NCBI RefSeq assembly: GCF_000471905.2
Contig: NW_006499912.1
Location: forward strand, 2,766,652 to 2,830,651
Origin: Amborella trichopoda
Taxonomy: Eukaryota; Streptophyta; Magnoliopsida; Amborellales; Amborellaceae
Direction: 5' to 3'
Length of the DNA stretch: 64,000 bases
Within the stretch, counting starts at the first letter, position 1, and each line of letters begins with the position of its first letter. Positions 39,101 through 46,500 of the stretch are shown in pieces. The notes under the pieces were generated by a model. The model was not told the DNA's origin, made no database searches, and saw only the letters and a program-made list of their open reading frames with translations. The translations under genes and the position numbers were made by a program.

Positions 39101-40200
39101 AAATACTCAGCAAGCTTCCTCACGGCATGTACACATGACACCACATTACCAGGAAGCAACCCTGAAAAGCAATACGTGTACATGTGCATAGAGAGAGCCC
39201 CTCTTTGCATTATAGTGATATGTACATGTGACTTGCTCTTAAGAGAAGAACCTATAATCAACATTCTGGACCATGGTTCCACTAGTTATTGGCCAGCTTT
39301 GACGAGCCAATCATGACCTTGTATGAGATTGTGGGTCATGAGTCTCATTGGGTTGGTTTGAAAAGATAGTCAAGGATCACAGTTACTGTGTCGGGTGGAG
39401 TGCCTGATAGTCATTTATCTTGATCTATTGGTACCAATAGATATTTTGTTTTCAATGTAACAAATGTTTCTATGAATTTTAGAAATTTTTCCAGATTTTT
39501 AAATTTATTTTCACCATTAAAATCCTTAAAATGACATTTTTTAAATTTTGGTTGTATGGAGAGACACGTGTGGGGCCTTGGATCCAGCCCCACATTTGTG
39601 CTACACCACATGGGTGGGGCATGGAGCTCAGACCTCACTCATGGAGGTGGCACGTCTCTTTCTCAAAAATAGTACATTTTGCACCACATTATCTGGAATG
39701 TCCAATTTTCATATGTTTAGATTTGAACGATTTTAAGTTCAAAATTTTATAATTCGAGATGAATTTTTTACGCCAAAATTACGTCTTAAGATAAAATTTG
39801 GAGGTGCTTCTTACTTTGAACAAATGTTTGACCATATCTTTTATCTTTTTTGAATTCATAGAATATTAGAAGATATGGAAGTTCTAGAAGATTAAGTGTA
39901 GATTGGTCTTATCCTAGTTTGACTAGGAAGTGGATACGGTCAAAGATTCAGGAGATAAGATTCCTAGAAATCCTCCCCCTCCCTAAATCATTATGGATGA
40001 TTCTTGGGATGGATAGCTCAAATTTAATCCTCTCTCACCTCAGAGATTTCCTAAAATCCTATTGGTTATGATGAGTCACTATTTTGGATAGCCATACCTA
40101 GGGTCGCCTATATAAGGAGGGGACACCCCCATTCTCTACACAATTTTCTCAAGCCTCTCTCACTTCATTCTCTCTACTCCATGCCCTACTTTCTCTCTCT

Positions 40201-40297
<97 letters not shown>

Positions 40298-40497
40298 GTA
40301 CTACGTACTACTACGTACGTACGTACGTACGTACGTACGTACGTACGTACGTACGTACGTACGTACGTACGTACGTACNNNNNNNNNNNNNNNNNNNNAC
40401 CTACGGTACGTCCGTACTACTAAGACGGGACGACCCCGACCTACTCTACTACACTTTACTTCTACACTCTCTCTACTCTACTTCTCTCTACTCCACT

Positions 40498-40558
<61 letters not shown>

Positions 40559-43500
40559 GGTGGATGCCACCCGATAAAGCTCTAGGGGTCACATGCACCA
40601 CCACCCTATAAAGTTGAGAGAAAGGGGGCATGCCAACCTTAGCTTAGAATTAGAATTAAAAAGGGGTCTTGAAACCTTAATTGTCTCATGCTCTCATAAA
40701 AACCCTAGTTTGTAAGGTATTGCTTAAGGAAGCTTCCCGACTCAAAAAATTCAACAAGGCTAGTAGGATCAGAGTGCGCTATCGGTTAGGAAACTAGGTG
40801 TGGTGCGTATTAAGTCCTATAGGGTGACCCTAGGCAAATTCGAGTAAGTCTTCCCCGCTATTTGCTTTTAATTTCAGTCACTATTTACTTATTTATTTGA
40901 ATTTCGAGGAACTTTATTTGTACTAAAATTGTTAGCAGAGGCTTGTTTTTTCGTTCTTGAATTCTGTCTATTCTATTTGGCAGTAAAAGAAACGATCCTA
41001 GATTGTATTTAGGATTTTATTTCTTGTTTACAGCAATGTATTGTGGCACTTGTAAGTGAAACTCATATTCATTAATAAAAAGAAAAAGGGAGAAAATTTC
41101 TGATTTTACTCCTTCGAATTCCACATTGCCACTTCTTTCATTGGCCACTCCATTTGGCGATGTAACTTAGAGCTTCAAGCTGGATGACACTTAAAGTGCC
41201 AACTGGCGTTGATTTTCAGAAAATTTTAAAACAATGGAAAAAAGGGACATGGGTGTAAAATATATATATGACCGACATATTAATCATCATAATTTAAGCT
41301 TTATCCCAACTATTTGGGTTCGGCTGCACAAATGATGTTTTGTCATTCCACTCTATCAAGGGCTGTACTTTCAGTTAGACCATAAGTTACCATATATCTT
41401 CCATAGTTACTCGGGCCTGGAGCCAAAAAAGCTCTAGGATCGTGAACGGAAGTGTGGACTGAGGAAACTACAAAGTTCTGTGGTTGAGAGGAGTTTTGTG
41501 CATAGGAAGATGTAGGGCTCGAGTTCTATCTACAAAAGAGTGGATCCCTTACGGTAGGTGCTTACGTTCTGGCGTGTTAGGATTGAGATTCCTGAAGTTC
41601 AATTATCAGGTGCATTGTGATATTCAGAGCGAGTTTCATTTAACAATATTTTTAACTTCTTCCAAATTCACGAAGGAATCTTTTTCAGAATGAAACTAAA
41701 AGTATTAATTTGGAATTTGGAAAACTTTCATTATTATTATTTTTATACGATGATTAGAAAATGTCTCACATTTGTGTTTCGGGACATTAAACTTTTGATC
41801 TTAAAAACTTGTAATTTAAGAATATTGTAGTAGGTTGTTTTTAAAAAATAAAGGCTTGCAATAGCTAAGTTCTCCTTTGCAAAACAACAAAAAAAAGGAA
41901 AGGCATTGGCAAATAAAATTCTCAATAGCTCTCCTCCATCAATGATTGTTAAGGGCTCAATGACCTATACTCAAAAAATATCTCATATTTCCAAGAATGC
42001 ATGTTATTCCATCACCCATAAGGCAATCCCATATGTGAAGCGATTTAGTTAGCCAACAATCAAGTGATAGGAGCCCTTTGGGAGTTGGACAAGACGCAAT
42101 GAACTAGCCCCAAGGAAGTTAAGCGTATTTTTCGTGACCACATTCCTAAATACAACCGCAATGTGACTATCTTTTGCATCTCATCACAGCTTCTTTTTTT
42201 TTTCTCCTTGCCCTATCTTGTTGCTTTTTTTTTAAACTAGACACAAGTCGCAATTCACAAGGTGTGTAAAGTGGTGAACTATAGAATATATAGAAAATCA
42301 TGGCATTTAGAAAGTTTGTAGATCATAAGAAAATGGAGATCCGTACTCCATTGTTTATGAACCAAAATATGTGCCATTGAAACTCTCACACGAAGTATAG
42401 GATACTTGATTCCATATTGGTGGAATCGTGTTCAGCTTACTCATGAAACGATAATTTTTGGTATAGGGATTTGGGTCCCATTAACATAGGATCGAGATCT
42501 CGGATTTCTTGGGTCATCATCATCGTCAAAGCCTTTTCTCATCTAATTGGGGTTGGCTACACGAATTCTGGTCTGCCATTCTGCTCTATTAAGGGTCGTA
42601 CCCTCAGTGAGGTCATAAGTCCCCGTATCTTTTCTCACTATTTCCAATCAAATCCTTTTAGGCCTATCCCTTGCCCTTTTCGAGCTTTCCACTTGAACTA
42701 ACTCGCACGTCTTAACAGGTGATATACTGAGTCTATGCCACACATGGCCAGCCCACCTAAGTCTATTCTCTCTCATCTTATCGCCTATTCATGCCACCCC
42801 TAAATTTTCCCGAATGTATTTATTTAGAATTCTATCTCTTTCCCTTCTTGTCTTGCCACTCATCCATATCAACATCCTCATCTCCTTTACACTCATTCTA
42901 TAGGTATATTGTTTTCGACCGTCTAACATTCCACCCCATAGAGAAAAGCTGGTCTCACAACTGTAATATGGAACTTTCCCTTCAGCTACATTGGTATGTG
43001 GCGATCACATAAAAATCTGGTTACACATCTCCACTTCACCCACCCGGCTTTAATTCTATGTGGGATATTGTCCTCAATCATTAATATCGAGGAATTCCCA
43101 AGAATCGAGATCCTATATTTCAGAGTACCAGAACGAGATATGAGAGTGGAAGCGACCTCTCCTTAGAAGATCTTGGTAACTATGATTTCTTCCCACTACT
43201 TCCATCCATGTCCTTTAGGGCCTTTCCGTTGCACTTTTACAGCTTTCCAGCTGAACAAAATCGTCCCTTCTAACTTGTATTGTTCTAAGTTGACACTGTA
43301 CATGGCCAGACTACCTAAATCTACTTTCCATCATCTTATCACCTATTGGAGCCACCCCTAAGCTACCTCAGATGTATTTATTTCGAATTCTAGCCTTTCT
43401 TATCTTACCACTCATCCATCTCATCATCCTCATCTCAGCACTCATCCATCTCATCATTCTCGTCTCAGCTACTAAGTTGTAAACTGCAACCAAAAAAAAG

Positions 43501-46500
43501 GGGGGGGGGCGATATTTACAAAGATTTCCCCAAATTTAAATGCCTAAAATACCCCACATAAGTTGGAAACCCAATAAAATACTTATAGGTCTATGAGAAA
43601 TTGTATTTTTTTTCTGAACAAACAATAAAATTTTCTTTAAGGAAATAGGCAGTCCTAGTGCGATCCCTAATAAAAACAGAATTATCTCATGACTCTTGAA
43701 ATGACTCTCCGGAACCCTGAAAAATTTGGCAAAAATCACCACAAATCTCTAACCCACAATCTTATGACCATCCTTCTTGTGTAATCTACATCTCATTTCA
43801 CCATGTTAATTGTGTTTTAGTTGAATCCAATTGGATCGGGTTTGCATCAGGTTGATCTGATAAACATTTAACTTGTGGACAAGAAGCAGTCTTCAATGGT
43901 GGAAATATGTCTTCACACCTAACAAAATTGCCATGGACTTGATGGAACCTGCCGAACTGCTGTGTTAAAACTTAATGAGATGAAATGAGAGTTTTGAGCT
44001 ATTGTTTAGCATCAGTGCTACCTCAGCACATATGGCGTCATGCTATTAAAGTAATTATGACAAATCCCCTGTGATTGGGGCGGCTAAAGTTATATAAATG
44101 CCATGGCTAAAAACTCAACCGTTCTCTATAAAGTTATCTGCCTGGTACCTCAACCCACCAACAGGAGCTAAAATGCTTCCTAGTTTTGGTTGCCTTCAGC
44201 AGATGTCAGTTATATTCTGGCATAGGAAGGGGCACGTCCATCCTTTCTAAAGTATGTTACACAAAACATGTTGGTAATCCCTTTTTCAAAACATGTTATT
44301 TGAAGTAATGCCCCATATCCTCAACCTCTAAGCATTTTGAAGGCTTTTCGCAAAGGAATCATTCTAGACCTCCAGGGATGCAACCTCACACCACAATTCT
44401 GTTAGTTATGATTGAAAGTGGGATGCAGCTTGTGTCTTCATGAAGAAGTTGGATACTTTGTCTTTATTGACTAACTGATAAGTTTAAGATTAAGTACCCT
44501 GTATTAATCACCTTATGCTAAATGCAAATTCTTCCCTTTTGCTCTTTCTATGGAAACTGTTGAGACAGACAATTAGGTCTTCCGTTCTTTTGCTAATTGT
44601 CACTCAGGTTTACCTTGTTTGAAGTTACTTTTCATATGCTGATGCAATTTTTCAGGATTTCAGGAAACTGAAGTTGAGCATATTTCTGATTTTTTTATTC
44701 AGGATGTTAAGGGTCCACAAACGGTTGCTTTCAATCTGCCAAATGATGAGAGAATAGTTAAGGAGCGAGGAACATCAATGGTCATGCTCAAGAATGTCTC
44801 AGAAGCCAAGTAAACACTCCGTACACAATTATTTGTTTACACTGCCAGTTAGAGAGCCTCTTTGGATTTCAATAGTTCTTAATGATATTTCTTGACTCCT
44901 ATTTGTAGTAATTCGACAAGATTATCTATTCCCCCCATTTAGGTTTAAGCATATTCTTCAGCCCATATCTGAAATATGCATCAGAGAAGATCAGAAGCAA
45001 TATGTTGATTTTGAGTCCTTCTTTACTCACACAATCTGTCACGAGTGCTGCCATGGGATTGGACCTCATACCATAACACTTCCCAGTGGCCAACAGTCAA
45101 CTGTGAGATTGGTATGGCACCATTTATTTAATATTTTCATTTTATTTGTCAGCCACATTTGCTTTTAAATAAAAGATAGGAAATTACAGGGTTTAAGATT
45201 TCCCTCAATCCGAATAGTTTTTGTCTTCATCCTACATTGGCTTCCAACAACAACTTTATAAAAGTTAGTCACTTACATACAATTTTGTAGAATGTCTATT
45301 TAGTAAACATTCCATTTTCAATGGAAGAAACAAAGGGCCATATTTATAATTATCGAGCAATCATAGTCAGTGAATCGGAGTAGTTCATCTCAAAATTTCT
45401 TTATGAAGCACTGCCGAACAATTTCAGCTATGATTGTATTGAACAATGGAATTTTAACTTTCAAAAAGAAAGAACAATGGAAATTTTACCTAACTTTACT
45501 CCATTGTTTTATGTTGTGAAGGAACTTCAAGAGCTTCACTCAGCCTTAGAAGAAGCAAAAGCAGATATTGTTGGGCTTTGGGCGCTTAAATTCCTTGTCA
45601 ATCAGGTGCTTCTGATTGAATAATGTAGTAAAAAAAATTAAGGATAAAAAAGTGAATGTGTGAAATAATTAATGAATTAATCTTTTGGTTGCCTTTGACA
45701 GGGACTGCTGCCAAAAAGCCTATCCATGTCTATGTATGTCTCATTCCTTGCTGGCTGCTTCCGTTCTGTACGCTTTGGGCTAGAAGAAGCACATGGGTAT
45801 GTGCCCAACTTGTCGATTTTGCTGACATAATTTATCAACGGCTTTCTTTTTCCAACATAATTAAATGTCTTTTTTATTTCCTGGAAGCAGGAAAGGGCAA
45901 GCTCTGCAATTTAATTGGATTTTTGAAAAAGGAGGCTTTATTTTAGACTCAACTGGAACATTTTCGGTTAATTTTTCAGAGGTAATTGTTATTGCAGCCA
46001 GCTTTTTAGTTAAAACGTTCCTTGTCTGTCTCCATTACAAACGCACCCCATGTTCCCCTGGCTATAGGTCGAAGGTGCAGTCGAGAGCCTGAGTCGAGAA
46101 ATAATGACAATACAAGCTAAAGGTGATAAAGCTGCTGCAGGTTCACTTCTTAACATGTATGCTACAATGACACAACCATTGAGCCATGCTTTGCAAGAAC
46201 TAGAAAAGATTCAGGTATGAATATCTGCTTGTTATGATTTACTGGATTGGAACTCTTCTCTAATGATTCATTGGTAACACACATGCATACATGGGCACAC
46301 AAATCAGATTGTGAATTTTTATGTTGAACAATTTTAAAGAATTATTGGTCGTCTCTGTCAGCATCCAAGTTAAATACGTATGCAATTTTTACATCAAGGC
46401 CCCCAAATTTGGAAAGCATCCAGAAATATGGCCTAATTTTCTCTTAGTTCGATTGGCTTAGCTCTGCGGATCTCCAATTTGAGAACCTAGATTTGCCTCT

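Larger units (their letters stand above)
38811..41105 (+). mobile_element. LTR-like repeat family B, copy 2
   Basis: Begins TGATGGGGTTTTGTG, like copies 1 and 3. It contains the shared block cttatcccttgttgag, cacgtgtac-rich DNA, cctataatc..caatcatgacc, a TATATAA box (40109) with cattctctacac, a long CT/ACGT microsatellite with a 20-base N gap, and the closing phrase cacttgtaagtg at 41047. Low coding content and a TG start support a solo LTR. The 3' boundary is approximate. Confidence 0.6.

Noticed and set aside
40181-40423. Open frame over the CT/ACGT microsatellite
   Set aside because: The frame exists only because the dinucleotide and tetranucleotide repeats lack stops. It crosses the N gap.
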